Source of the DNA: Verrucomicrobiota bacterium
GTDB lineage: Bacteria; Verrucomicrobiota; Verrucomicrobiia; Verrucomicrobiales; Akkermansiaceae
Reading direction: 5' to 3'
DNA: 51,122 bases
Assembly (NCBI GenBank): GCA_004293285.1
Contig: RDYF01000016.1
Location: 1-51,122, forward strand
Shown: positions 7,292 to 14,640 of the stretch, in pieces
How positions within the stretch are numbered: position 1 is the first letter of the stretch
How the letters are laid out: each line of letters begins with the position of its first letter
Translations under genes and position numbers: made by a program
Notes under the pieces: model-generated
Databases searched by the model: none
What the model saw: only the letters and a program-made list of their open reading frames with translations
What the model was told of the DNA's origin: nothing

Positions 7292-8741
7292 AGATTTTTT
7301 TCCAGTTTGATTTTGCTGAGTTGGTTCCAATCAGCAAGATGTCACCCACTTGTTGGATGCAACTGCCGATTTCTGTAGTCCCCTTTTTACGAACGGGTAT
7401 TGCGTCATTGATACCATTTTCAATACCTTTTGGGAGATCCAAAGCTTCGTAGATGCTGTTGCCGATCGTAACGGTTGATCCTCCTTCCATGACGATCACT
7501 TTTTCATTTTGATGAGTGGCTGAGCAATCTCGGGCGATTCCTAGGATCTTTGCTCTCCCAGTTCTTCCAACTTTCATAATTCCCTCTTCTTCGGACACGT
7601 TTGCTGCAATGCCACCGATTCCATTGGAGTGTGGCCAGGGTGCATTTCGATCTACGATACGGATGTCAATTTTTTGGTAATGAAGTCCGATACATGCTGT
7701 CACCGATACGGCAGCCATTATTGTTATGGCTGTTTGTTTTGATTTAAGCCATAGAGCGAAAATGAATCCCAGCGAAGTTCCATACAGGATGAAGTGGGCG
7801 TGAGAAAATTTGTGGAATGTTGCTTGTATCAAATGCGGCTGGTAACCGATGGCCCCGTTGTTCAGAAAGTCGCTGTCAGAGAATATCAGTTTTCCAGATT
7901 TTTTGCTGATGTAGCTGTTGTATTCAGTGCGATGAGCTTCGCCCAAAAGTCTAATTCCAGAATTTTGCACTCTGCATCCGAGATTTGAGTACAGGTAGCC
8001 GTCAAGGCTGGTGGCGATTCTAAGTAAAGGTGAACCGAAGTATTGATTATTCGTCCAAAGACGTTGTTGTGACCAGTTGAATTCAGCGAGTCCATGTTTT
8101 GGATCGTGTTCCAGCACTAGAATTTCAGAACCTGAAAGGTCGCCTTGGTCGTCAATACTTGAGTAGGTGTTTCCAGGAGCTTGGACTCCTGTCATTTTTG
8201 CGATGTCCACTCGGTAGGGGAAATCGAATCCTTGATGAGCTTCAGGAGATTTTGTGACAAGAAATGCGGAAAGAATATTGATGGCCAACAAAGCGGAAGT
8301 AATGCCCTTGAATGCTAATTTCTCAGAGTCAAAGGGGCGCCATAGCATGAATGCAGATACCAGAATTAAGATTAGTGGTATGTAATAGGGATTAAATGCC
8401 CCGATGTGTTGCATTGCAGAACCTAGCAGGACGATGACTCCGTGAATTGGTTTCTTAGCACTGAATAAAATTCCTGCGAGGAGTAATGGCGATTGTATTA
8501 GTGCTGGCTGGAAAAGGGTAGTGATTATGATTGTGCATATAATGAGAATCATCCATTTTTTGGATGTTACCATAATAATCAGAGAAACTGCTAAGAATGA
8601 GGTTTCGGTGAAAAATTTATCCCCGAAGCCCCCACCACCATAGAATGATGCTAGTAGCGCAAGTATGATTTCCCGATACGGAAAGAGGGGGCTTTTAGCC
8701 CCCTCTTGCTGATCTGTGGTAATTGGTTGACTAAACTCCAT
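7275..8741 (-). CDS. Polytopic membrane protein, apparent paralogue of the downstream gene, unknown function
   Basis: 488 residues. An N-terminal helix bundle (about residues 22-165) is followed by a soluble domain (~170-310) with SGSEILVLEHDPKHGLAEF and SGKLIFSDSDFLNNGAIG, then two helices (~316-352), then a C-terminal soluble domain (~355-488) containing NGIGGIAANVSEEEG and GDILLIGTNSAKSNW. Its layout matches the downstream 592-residue protein, and both carry the F-S-D-S-[DT]-F element directly before the second helix pair and a GIG-containing start of the C-terminal domain, so I infer distant paralogy. It begins 4 nt after the stop of the Cys-repeat gene and overlaps the next gene, so translational coupling is likely. 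No enzymatic motif is recognised. Base composition is lower in GC than the flanking housekeeping genes. Confidence 0.7.
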   Translation of the reverse strand: MEFSQPITTDQQEGAKSPLFPYREIILALLASFYGGGGFGDKFFTETSFLAVSLIIMVTSKKWMILIICTIIITTLFQPALIQSPLLLAGILFSAKKPIHGVIVLLGSAMQHIGAFNPYYIPLILILVSAFMLWRPFDSEKLAFKGITSALLAINILSAFLVTKSPEAHQGFDFPYRVDIAKMTGVQAPGNTYSSIDDQGDLSGSEILVLEHDPKHGLAEFNWSQQRLWTNNQYFGSPLLRIATSLDGYLYSNLGCRVQNSGIRLLGEAHRTEYNSYISKKSGKLIFSDSDFLNNGAIGYQPHLIQATFHKFSHAHFILYGTSLGFIFALWLKSKQTAITIMAAVSVTACIGLHYQKIDIRIVDRNAPWPHSNGIGGIAANVSEEEGIMKVGRTGRAKILGIARDCSATHQNEKVIVMEGGSTVTIGNSIYEALDLPKGIENGINDAIPVRKKGTTEIGSCIQQVGDILLIGTNSAKSNWKKIYDASK

Positions 8742-8745
8742 AGAT

Positions 8746-9144
8746 TCAGCGTGAGCAGCGCGTTGAGCAGCTTGTGGAGCAATTAGTTGAACAACTAGTT
8801 GAGCATGACGTAGAACAACCTGTGGAACAACCGATGGATCTTACTTCGACGGTGACCTCTTCTGTTGAATTCAGCCGGCTGCAATTGGTGGTGCAGTTTG
8901 TGGTGCAACCTGTTGTGCATTTGATCGAACACCCAGTTGTAGAGCATCCAACAGATTTTGCTCCTACTTGGATGTCGGAGGGTGAGGTGATCAAACGTTC
9001 GATGGCCGCGTCATCGCTTTCGTTCAATTCAATACGGCCTCCCGTGTTGAAAGATTGTCCAGCAGCTGGAAAAGCAAATTGCTGGCCGTATGCGGAAATG
9101 CAGGAGAATCCTACAAGGAGTGCTAGTTTGAATAGTGTTTTCAT
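8746..9144 (-). CDS. Exported Cys-repeat protein with two C-[S/T]-T-x arrays, unknown function
   Basis: 132 residues from ATG 9144; a TTG 18 nt upstream is less likely. Residues 1-20 form a Sec signal peptide (MKTLFKLALLVGF...SAYG, cut before QQ). A spacer of about 45 residues follows, rich in Asn/Ser/Glu. Then come two related modules: V-G-A-K-S-V-G-C with six Cys, and V-E-V-R-S-I-G-C with seven Cys, spaced four residues apart except for one gap of five. Between them sits SRLNSTEEVT. In the second array Ser-Thr fills nearly every gap (C-S-T-G, C-S-T-S, C-S-T-N, C-S-T-R). Cys is coded by both TGT and TGC, Ser by TCC/TCT/TCA and Thr by ACA/ACG/ACT, so the pattern is kept by selection on protein and not by recent DNA duplication. 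First gene of a three-gene operon with two large membrane proteins. Metal binding, disulfide packing or modified-peptide roles are all guesses. Confidence 0.75.
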   Translation of the reverse strand: MKTLFKLALLVGFSCISAYGQQFAFPAAGQSFNTGGRIELNESDDAAIERLITSPSDIQVGAKSVGCSTTGCSIKCTTGCTTNCTTNCSRLNSTEEVTVEVRSIGCSTGCSTSCSTSCSTNCSTSCSTRCSR

Positions 9145-9172
9145 GTATTGTAAGAATTGCAACGTTGGCCAA

Positions 9173-9201
9173 TTAGTAAGGGCTTACGAGCAATGCGTCA
9201 A
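9173..9201 (-). promoter_or_regulatory. Possible promoter of the Cys-repeat operon
   Basis: On the minus strand TTGACG (9201-9196) is followed after 17 nt by TACTAA (9178-9173), 29 nt before the ATG at 9144. The -35 is 5 of 6 and the -10 only 3 of 6 matches. No strong Shine-Dalgarno precedes the ATG. Confidence 0.3.
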
Positions 9202-9283
9202 TCAAAATGTCCCGGTTTTTCGTGAATGTCCGAAAGACTTGCATGAGTTAAGCTACAGCCGGGTTGGTTAGTGTGTTGTTAGT

Positions 9284-9371
9284 GGAGGTGTTTGGGGAGG
9301 TGTTTGGGGAGGTGTTTGGGGAGGTGTTTGGGGAGGTGTTTGGGGAGGTGTTTGGGGAGGTGTTTGGGGAG
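9284..9371. repeat. 12-bp minisatellite, seven perfect copies of GGAGGTGTTTGG
   Basis: Seven identical tandem units occupy 9284-9367, followed by a partial unit (GGAG). The plus strand carries a GGGG run every 12 nt, seven in all, so it could fold into a G-quadruplex. It sits between the 3' end of the decayed transposase (stop at 9377) and the promoter region of the Cys-repeat operon. The perfect identity implies recent expansion by slippage, or contraction-prone DNA. Confidence 0.95.
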
Positions 9372-9376
9372 AGATT

Positions 9377-10250
9377 CTAACGTGCGATTTTACAACGTTC
9401 GCGGGCATCTTCCAGCTTTTTTATCGCGCTGTTGATGGACGTTGTCTGACGCCCTTCCAATCGGTCTTTGGGGGCAATGAAGCCAATGGCGGAATGCAGG
9501 CTGGCGGTGTTGTAGTATTCGATGAAGTCACCCACAATGCGCTTGGCTTCCGCGAGATCGAGCGGGGTAAGTGGGCGGATGGCTTGGTCTTTAACAGTTT
9601 GGTGGAAGCGTTCGAGTTTGCCGTTGGACTGTGGGTAGTAGGGGCTGGTCATGACATAGCTGGCTTGCCATTGGCTGATGAAGGTTTTGAACTCACGGCT
9701 TTTGAATTGGGAGCATTGGTCGGTGATGATGCGTGGGCGCGCGTTGAGGTAGGCTTCGCGGGCTTTTTGGAGGACGATTTCGGAATCGATCACGCGCATG
9801 GTGGGACGGATGTCCTAGGCGACGAACATGTGCGAGCAACCGTTGAGCACGGCGCAGAGGAAGTAAAAGACGCCGCCAATGTTGAGATAGCTGAAGTCAA
9901 AGTGCCAGTGCTCGTGGGGAGCGAGTGGCTGGACGAAGCCGGTGCTTTTTTTGGAGGGTTTGCCTCCGCCGCGTCCGATGAGACCTGCTTGCTTGAGCAC
10001 GCGGTAGGTGGTGGTGGGAGCGACTGCTGGCACGTCTGCATCGAGCATCATGAAGTTGAGGGTGCGGTAACCTTCGAGTGGATGCTTGTGGGCGTAGTCG
10101 ACGATGGCTTCTTTTTCCCATTCTCCCAGCCAGTGGTCACGCGGCACTTGAGCGATGTGCTCGTTGGCTTTTACCGTAGCGTCTTCACCAACGGCTGAAC
10201 TTGCGCAGGCATAGCTCGCACCAGGTCACTATCTCAGCCGGCTTTCGGCT
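9377..10250 (-). pseudogene. IS3-family transposase (OrfB/integrase), inactivated and 5'-truncated
   Basis: The main frame reads NEHIAQVPRDHWLGEWEKEA, PLEGYRTLNFMMLDADV, TTTYRVLKQAGL, HWHFDFSYLNIGGVFYFLCAVL, then an amber TAG at 9815-9817, then DIRPTMRVIDSEIVLQKARE, RIITDQCSQFKSREFKTFI, TSPYYPQSNGKLERFHQTVKD and a normal C-terminus at 9377. This is the DDE integrase core of IS3-type elements (D in HFDF, D in ITD, E in KLER). The TAG replaces the residue that is Trp in relatives (W-D-[IL]-R). Upstream, in another frame, a remnant reads WCELCLRKFSRW, stop, RRYGK, joined to NEHI by a one-base shift in an A-run. No OrfA or clean terminal inverted repeat was found. The element is dead. Confidence 0.85.
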
Positions 10251-10343
10251 AAAAATCTCAACGAAAATAGCCTTAACGTCGTGCAATTCGCATCTGACCC
10301 CATGAATAACAAAAAAGCAGTCTAAATTTAAGGGTGCGATTCA

Positions 10344-12020
10344 CTAATACACTAATACTAAGGCTGTTCTGGCTGTCGCAGTTTTAATTGCGTTATTGTT
10401 ACTACTAGTTTCAGAAAATTTGTCAACAGTTTCTACTTTAATCGATTTAGATTTTAACAGAGATATGACTTCCGAAGACTTGATCGCGTAGTTGACATTT
10501 TGCGGTATACTGCCAGTTATTCCTGCAACGGCGATTTGATTTAATCCAGCAACCACTACACCTACTAAGTTGCCAGAACTGTCGCAAAGAGGTCCACCTG
10601 AGTTTCCAGGCTGAACTGCAGCATCAATCTGATAGCGTGTAGAATCATCTTGAAATCCTTTGTCGCTAGAAATTATACCTCTAGTTATTTTGACTGAAAT
10701 GCCTTGAAGCTCAGGTTGAGGATAGCCAATAGCAAAAACATCTAGACCGGCACCGGCGTCAATGGATGCACACACAAAGCCATCAGTAGGCTTTTCAATT
10801 TTAAGCAGAGCTAAGTCCGAGGTTTTGTTTATCTTGACAACATCTGCTTTGAATTTGATATTTTCGTGATAAATATAGACGTTTAAAGATTCTCCTACTA
10901 CGTGTGCATTTGTAATAAAATACCCTAAATTGCCTACAAAAAATCCAGAACCACTAGATTTAACATTATCCAGTAAATTTGATTCAGATTTATTGTCAAT
11001 AATCTTTTGCGGTTCGTCAACTACATTTGGTGACTCACCTGAAATTGCGTCAGATAATCCTAAAGTAAGAGCAATGCTGGCGATAGCTGTGTCCCTATCA
11101 ATAGAGTATGCGTTAACTGTCTTTGTATCACCTCCTTTAGTTGGGTAAGAGTATGTTCCACACCAAAACAGTGAGCTCTTGTAAATATCACCTTCAGCAG
11201 CCGTGCCTTTTGCAGCTCCATGGAGGTAAACAATATCTAGATTCACACCAGCATTATTTATTTTTCCATCATGCAATCTTATTAAATGACCATCATCGAT
11301 TACTTGGAATATTGAATATAGTGCATTATCAATAGATTTATCCTTTACTACAGTCCAACATTTTTCAATAGCTAGGTCTCGTTTAACTAATTTTTCAACT
11401 TCGTTTTCTGGCAACCATTTTTCTTTATAAAGTGCAAGTCCTTTTGATTTTTGTGCTGCCGCAAATTCTTCTCTGATTTTCCTTTGCGCTTCAATTTTAT
11501 CTTTTCTAACGATTTCTTTTCTTTTGATTTCTTCTAGATCTAGTTTAACTTTTTCTTGTATGGAAGAAAACTCTGCATTAGTTATCCACTTTTTATTATA
11601 GAAAATTTACCCCGAATTAAATCGATTAATAAAATTAGTTAGTGATTGTATCTGAGCATTTAAAATTGACGCTGATTGAGGATACTTTTTAGCAAATAAT
11701 TGAATGTCATTTAGATATTTTTTAATTGGCTCCAACTCAGAGTTATCCGTTACGCACATGGGAAATGAATTCATAACTTCGATTGAAGCAACATAATAGC
11801 TCACATCATATGTTTTAAGTTTTCCCTGATATCCAATAGTCACATTCGGACCGGTGATTTTCAGAGTATCATAAACTACTGGTCTTGCTGATGCATCTGA
11901 ATGAAAGCTTTGCTCTTTAAAAACTGCAACACCTGCTCCTTTGCTAAAATTCTGCAAATTTAGGTAAAGTAATAACTGTAAAAAACAAAATAAAGTGATT
12001 TTTTTATTTCGAGAGTACAT
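10344..12020 (-). pseudogene. Secreted trypsin-like (S1/HtrA-type) serine protease with an in-frame TAA
   Basis: Two consecutive open stretches lie in one frame, separated only by TAA at 11607-11609. The first (ATG 12020) gives 137 residues: signal peptide, then a small beta-rich domain and a helical part ending FINRFNSG. Right after the stop the frame continues IFYNKKWITNAEF, a Lys/Glu-rich coiled coil, a second KW motif (LYKEKWLPENEVEKL, about residue 203) and the protease domain. Numbering through the stop, the triad is His373 (TNAHVV), Asp402 (SDLALLKI) and Ser474 (PGNSGGP). No ATG exists between the TAA and the protease domain; the only conventional start there is a TTG at 11414 inside the KW motif. 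So this was one 558-codon gene. A change of AAA or CAA to TAA is the simplest cause. The gene is strongly AT-rich, about 30% GC by eye in places. Confidence 0.8.
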
Positions 12021-12213
12021 GACTAGCGAAAAGCAGAATATTTATAAAAGAATTAATACACAAGAAATTTATCGCAAAAATTATCAGACACAAGATTTTT
12101 GTTTATTTTTTGTTACTTGGATTCAACTCGGAAGTGCAATGGATCGGAAAAGAGAGGATCAGGGCCTGAAGAACTGCTTTGATTTACTTCGTCAAAACCA
12201 GATCCAAGGACAA
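12021..12213. other. AT-rich non-coding gap
   Basis: No gene is supported. A 75-codon plus-strand reading (11995-12222) covers it but has no recognisable features and runs over the protease start on one side and the IS30 remnant start on the other. The end near 12125-12210 is less AT-rich and may be the left flank of the IS30 remnant. Confidence 0.5.
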
Positions 12214-12363
12214 ATGTCCTAAGAGCACCTGACTCACGAAAAGCGTTTTACCATCGAGACCCTCAATAGCAAGGATTTTCCCTACATCATGATCGCCGAA
12301 ATCATCGGTCGTCATCTCAGCAGTTCATGGCGAGAACGCAAGCGCAAGGCGCACACGAATTGA
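12214..12363 (+). pseudogene. IS30-family transposase, N-terminal remnant
   Basis: From ATG 12214 the frame reads M-S-stop-E, then HLTHEKRFTIETL, FPYIMIAEIIGRHLSSSW and RERKRKAHTN before a stop at 12361. The pattern L-T-x-E-x-R-x-x-I-x-x-L, then I-A-x-x-[IL]-G-R-x-x-S-[ST]-x-x-R-E-x-[KR]-R, is the helix-turn-helix start of IS30-type transposases (usual form STISRELKRN). Only about 47 codons survive, with a premature TAA as the third codon and no catalytic domain downstream. It marks an old insertion between the protease and hipBA. Confidence 0.6.
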
Positions 12364-12562
12364 TCATACAATTCTGGACCTCATCAGCCAGTCATCCCCC
12401 ATGCGAACGACTTCAGCACAAAGATCGAGGAGCAAATGACAACTGAAAACTGAGAAGCAATCCATTCACCAATGTTGGCGATCGTCGATATTTTACAAAA
12501 AGTTGCCGAACATCCACATTTTATCCTTGTCGCCGTTCACCAACATCTTTATAGGTCCGTCT

Positions 12563-12847
12563 ATGAACATCCTCAGCGTCAAAGATCTTGCGGTCTGCAT
12601 TAAGCAGGCGAGGAGGAACCGTGGCTGGACTCAAGCACAGTTGGCCGAACAAGCCGGGGTGAGCCGGGACTGGATCATCGGGCTGGAAAGCGCCAAGCCT
12701 AGCGTGGAGCTGGGGTTGGTGCTACGCACCATGAAGGCACTCCAGATACCTCTGACGATTGATTCGCCCCAGAAACGCGGTGGAAGTTCTAGCGGAATCA
12801 ATCTTGATGAAGTCCTGAATCAACCTCATCACCAAGACATCACATGA
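12563..12847 (+). CDS. hipB: HipB-like XRE-family antitoxin/regulator
   Basis: 94 residues from ATG 12563. A longer in-frame start at 12503 would add an unconvincing leader; AGG seven nt before the chosen ATG may serve as ribosome site. Residues about 10-65 form a Cro/C1-type helix-turn-helix (IKQARRNRGWTQAQLAEQAGVS, then WIIGLESAKPSVELGLVLR), followed by a flexible tail with a GGSSSG stretch. It overlaps the hipA start by 4 nt (ATGA), the standard antitoxin-toxin arrangement. In known systems HipB binds operators in its own promoter and neutralises HipA, and the pair autorepress. The pair lies in the accessory island between two transposase or repeat remnants. Confidence 0.88.
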   Translation: MNILSVKDLAVCIKQARRNRGWTQAQLAEQAGVSRDWIIGLESAKPSVELGLVLRTMKALQIPLTIDSPQKRGGSSSGINLDEVLNQPHHQDIT

Positions 12848-14139
12848 ATTCGGATACGCTCAGCATCATCGCGAACGGGCAAAAACTTGGTTCGGTCACT
12901 TTCCGGAACAATCGCCTATCTTTCCGCTACGCCCCATCATGGCAGGCGGCCGCAGAAGCATATCCACTATCCGTATCGATGCCGCTGTCTCAGGACGAGC
13001 ATGCTCACGCGACCATTGAGGCCTATCTCTGGGGACTGCTACCGGACAACAACACGGTGCTCGATCAATGGAGCAAAAAGTTCCAGGTTTCCTCCCGCAA
13101 CGTGTTCCGGCTACTCGAACATGTGGGCGAAGATTGTGCTGGGGCCATCCAGTTCATCCCGGAAGCGCGTGAAGGCGAACTACTAGGACAGGCATACACG
13201 GAAGAGGTGGATTGGCTCACGCCAGATGGCCTCAACGAGCGCATCGAGCTCGTTTCGAAAAACCATGGCATGCAACGGGTGGCGACCGACCAAGGGCAAT
13301 TCAGTCTCGCGGGTGCTCAGCCCAAAATCGCTCTTTACCAGTCTCCAGAAACCGGGGCCTGGGGAATCCCTCGCGGACAAACACCGACCACTCATATTCT
13401 CAAACCCGCGTCAGAAGACTTTCCGGGCTATGCGGAGAACGAACACTTCTGTCTCTCACTCGCTGCTGGATTGGGCATCCGAACCGCAACCTCTTCCGTC
13501 ATGCATGCCGGTGAGATCCCCGTCATCGTGCTCAAGCGCTATGACCGCATTCTGCGCGACTCGCGATTCTTGCGCATCCACCAAGAAGACTTCTGCCAAG
13601 CGCTGTCGATCTACCCGCACCTCAAATATCAGAACGATGGGGGAGCATCGGTCGAGGACATTGCTAGAGTCATTTGGGATGTGTCCAGCAATGCACATCA
13701 GGACATCCTCACATTGGCCGATGCTCTCATCCTGAATTTCCTGATCGCGGGAACCGATGCCCATGCCAAAAACTATTCCCTCCTGCTCGCGCAAAACGGC
13801 CAGGTGCGCCTCGCTCCGCTCTACGACATCGCCAGCTCACTGCCGTATCCGCAGACAATTTCTCCGCACAAGGCGAAGCTCGCCATGAAAATCGGCAGCA
13901 CCTATCTGATCGAACGAATCGAAGAACGTCATTGGCAGGCCTGCGCCAAACAACTTCGCATAACTCCATCACGTTTGATGGAGAGACTGAAAGACATGAC
14001 GATGACCCTGCCATCCTTGGCTCCGCGTATCGCAGACGATCTCCATGCTCAAGGACTCAAACATCCAGTCATACGCCAACTTTCCGAGCAAATTACCCAA
14101 CGCTCGGCTCATATCCACAACAGATATTTTTCCGAGTGA
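12844..14139 (+). CDS. hipA: HipA family serine/threonine kinase toxin
   Basis: 431 residues, the usual HipA length. Order: the N-terminal HipA_N subdomain (YLWGLLPDNNTVL near residue 65-75), then the kinase core with phosphate-binding SLAGAQPKIAL (about 154-164), the ATP-lysine in HILKP (Lys187), the catalytic loop in GTDAHAKNYS (Asp305, Asn310) and the metal-binding LYDIASS (Asp328). All key residues are present, so the toxin looks intact, unlike its neighbours. Characterised HipA proteins phosphorylate glutamyl-tRNA synthetase (or TrpS/YjjJ-type targets) and induce dormancy; the target here is unknown. The ATGA overlap with hipB ensures coupled translation. GC content is closer to the host average than in the protease gene beside it. 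Confidence 0.92.
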   Translation: MNSDTLSIIANGQKLGSVTFRNNRLSFRYAPSWQAAAEAYPLSVSMPLSQDEHAHATIEAYLWGLLPDNNTVLDQWSKKFQVSSRNVFRLLEHVGEDCAGAIQFIPEAREGELLGQAYTEEVDWLTPDGLNERIELVSKNHGMQRVATDQGQFSLAGAQPKIALYQSPETGAWGIPRGQTPTTHILKPASEDFPGYAENEHFCLSLAAGLGIRTATSSVMHAGEIPVIVLKRYDRILRDSRFLRIHQEDFCQALSIYPHLKYQNDGGASVEDIARVIWDVSSNAHQDILTLADALILNFLIAGTDAHAKNYSLLLAQNGQVRLAPLYDIASSLPYPQTISPHKAKLAMKIGSTYLIERIEERHWQACAKQLRITPSRLMERLKDMTMTLPSLAPRIADDLHAQGLKHPVIRQLSEQITQRSAHIHNRYFSE

Positions 14140-14360
14140 TTTGATATTCAACTATTCGCGTCAGTTTCAGGCGAGGAAGTCTGACGATACGGGGGGGCGA
14201 GATCGCTTGTCACCAGCTACGTGCTTGTGCTCGGGGGCGAACTCATGGATCGGTGTCCAAAAGTCCTGATTACTCCATGGCTTAGATGAGCTAGAGACGG
14301 TCTAGGGTTAACCGCCAAGAGCTTTGATCGTAGATTCGAAGGACAGTCAGGGGTGAAACT
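14140..14360. other. Non-coding gap between hipA and repeat copy B
   Basis: About 220 nt with no credible gene and no clear terminator. It contains a run of seven G (14192-14198) and the start of sequence similar to the outer side of repeat B. Confidence 0.5.
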
Positions 14361-14619
14361 GTAAGCGGTCAACAGAACCGCTCGATTCATCGCGGGGGAG
14401 TGTTGTTTATGATGCGCGATCGTGTCTGACATCGATCCGCTATGGCAATAATGTGAAAGGTCATCTGTTGATCACTTTGCAGGTCTGGCATCCGGATGCT
14501 GGATGCCGAGGCGTGTTGTCCGGTGGTATCGCCCTTGGGGCTCAACCACAGGCTACACGCTGCCATCTCTCCGGGATGGAGAAATTCTGCGTCGGTGTTT
14601 CGTGGGCGAAACGATGCAC
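14361..14619 (+). repeat. Dispersed repeat, copy B
   Basis: Matches the reverse complement of 5095-5359 at about 75-80% identity by eye, with the outer end GTAAGCGGTCAACAGAACC and the inner core CGGTGGTATCGCCC and CTACACGCTGCCATC. It ends about 20 nt before the 3' end of the minus-strand isomerase gene (14641). Open readings across it (for example plus 14453-14803) are repeat-derived. Together with copy A it brackets the accessory island in inverted orientation. Confidence 0.85.
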
Positions 14620-14640
14620 AAGTCTGTTTTTTTGCGACAA

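Noticed and set aside
8746..9144. The Cys-repeat protein as a lanthipeptide precursor.
   Set aside because: Ser, Thr and Cys are abundant, but it has a Sec signal peptide and no LanB, LanC, LanM or radical-SAM enzyme is near.
8774..9271. A 165-codon plus-strand open reading across the Cys-repeat gene.
   Set aside because: It is a complement-strand shadow rich in Val-Glu-Gln repeats made by the antisense of C-S-T codons; no signal peptide or family.
9284..9371. The 12-bp tandem array as a CRISPR or a coding repeat.
   Set aside because: There are no spacers and units are directly adjacent; the reading frames have no start or conserved extension.
9815..9817. Amber codon in the transposase and TAA in the protease as recoded stops.
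   Set aside because: The stops differ in type, lack downstream recoding structures that I can see, and neighbours show other damage; decay or sequence error is simpler.
9494..10198. A 234-codon plus-strand open reading across the transposase.
   Set aside because: It is the antisense of the IS3-type transposase, which has clear family motifs on the minus strand.
11995..12222. A 75-codon plus-strand gene upstream of the IS30 relic.
   Set aside because: No motif, overlaps the start of the protease on the other strand, and its end is the premature stop of the transposase remnant region.
5360..14360. The island as a prophage or integrative conjugative element.
   Set aside because: No integrase of tyrosine or serine type, no structural, portal or transfer genes, and no tRNA target at the edges; only transposase relics are present.
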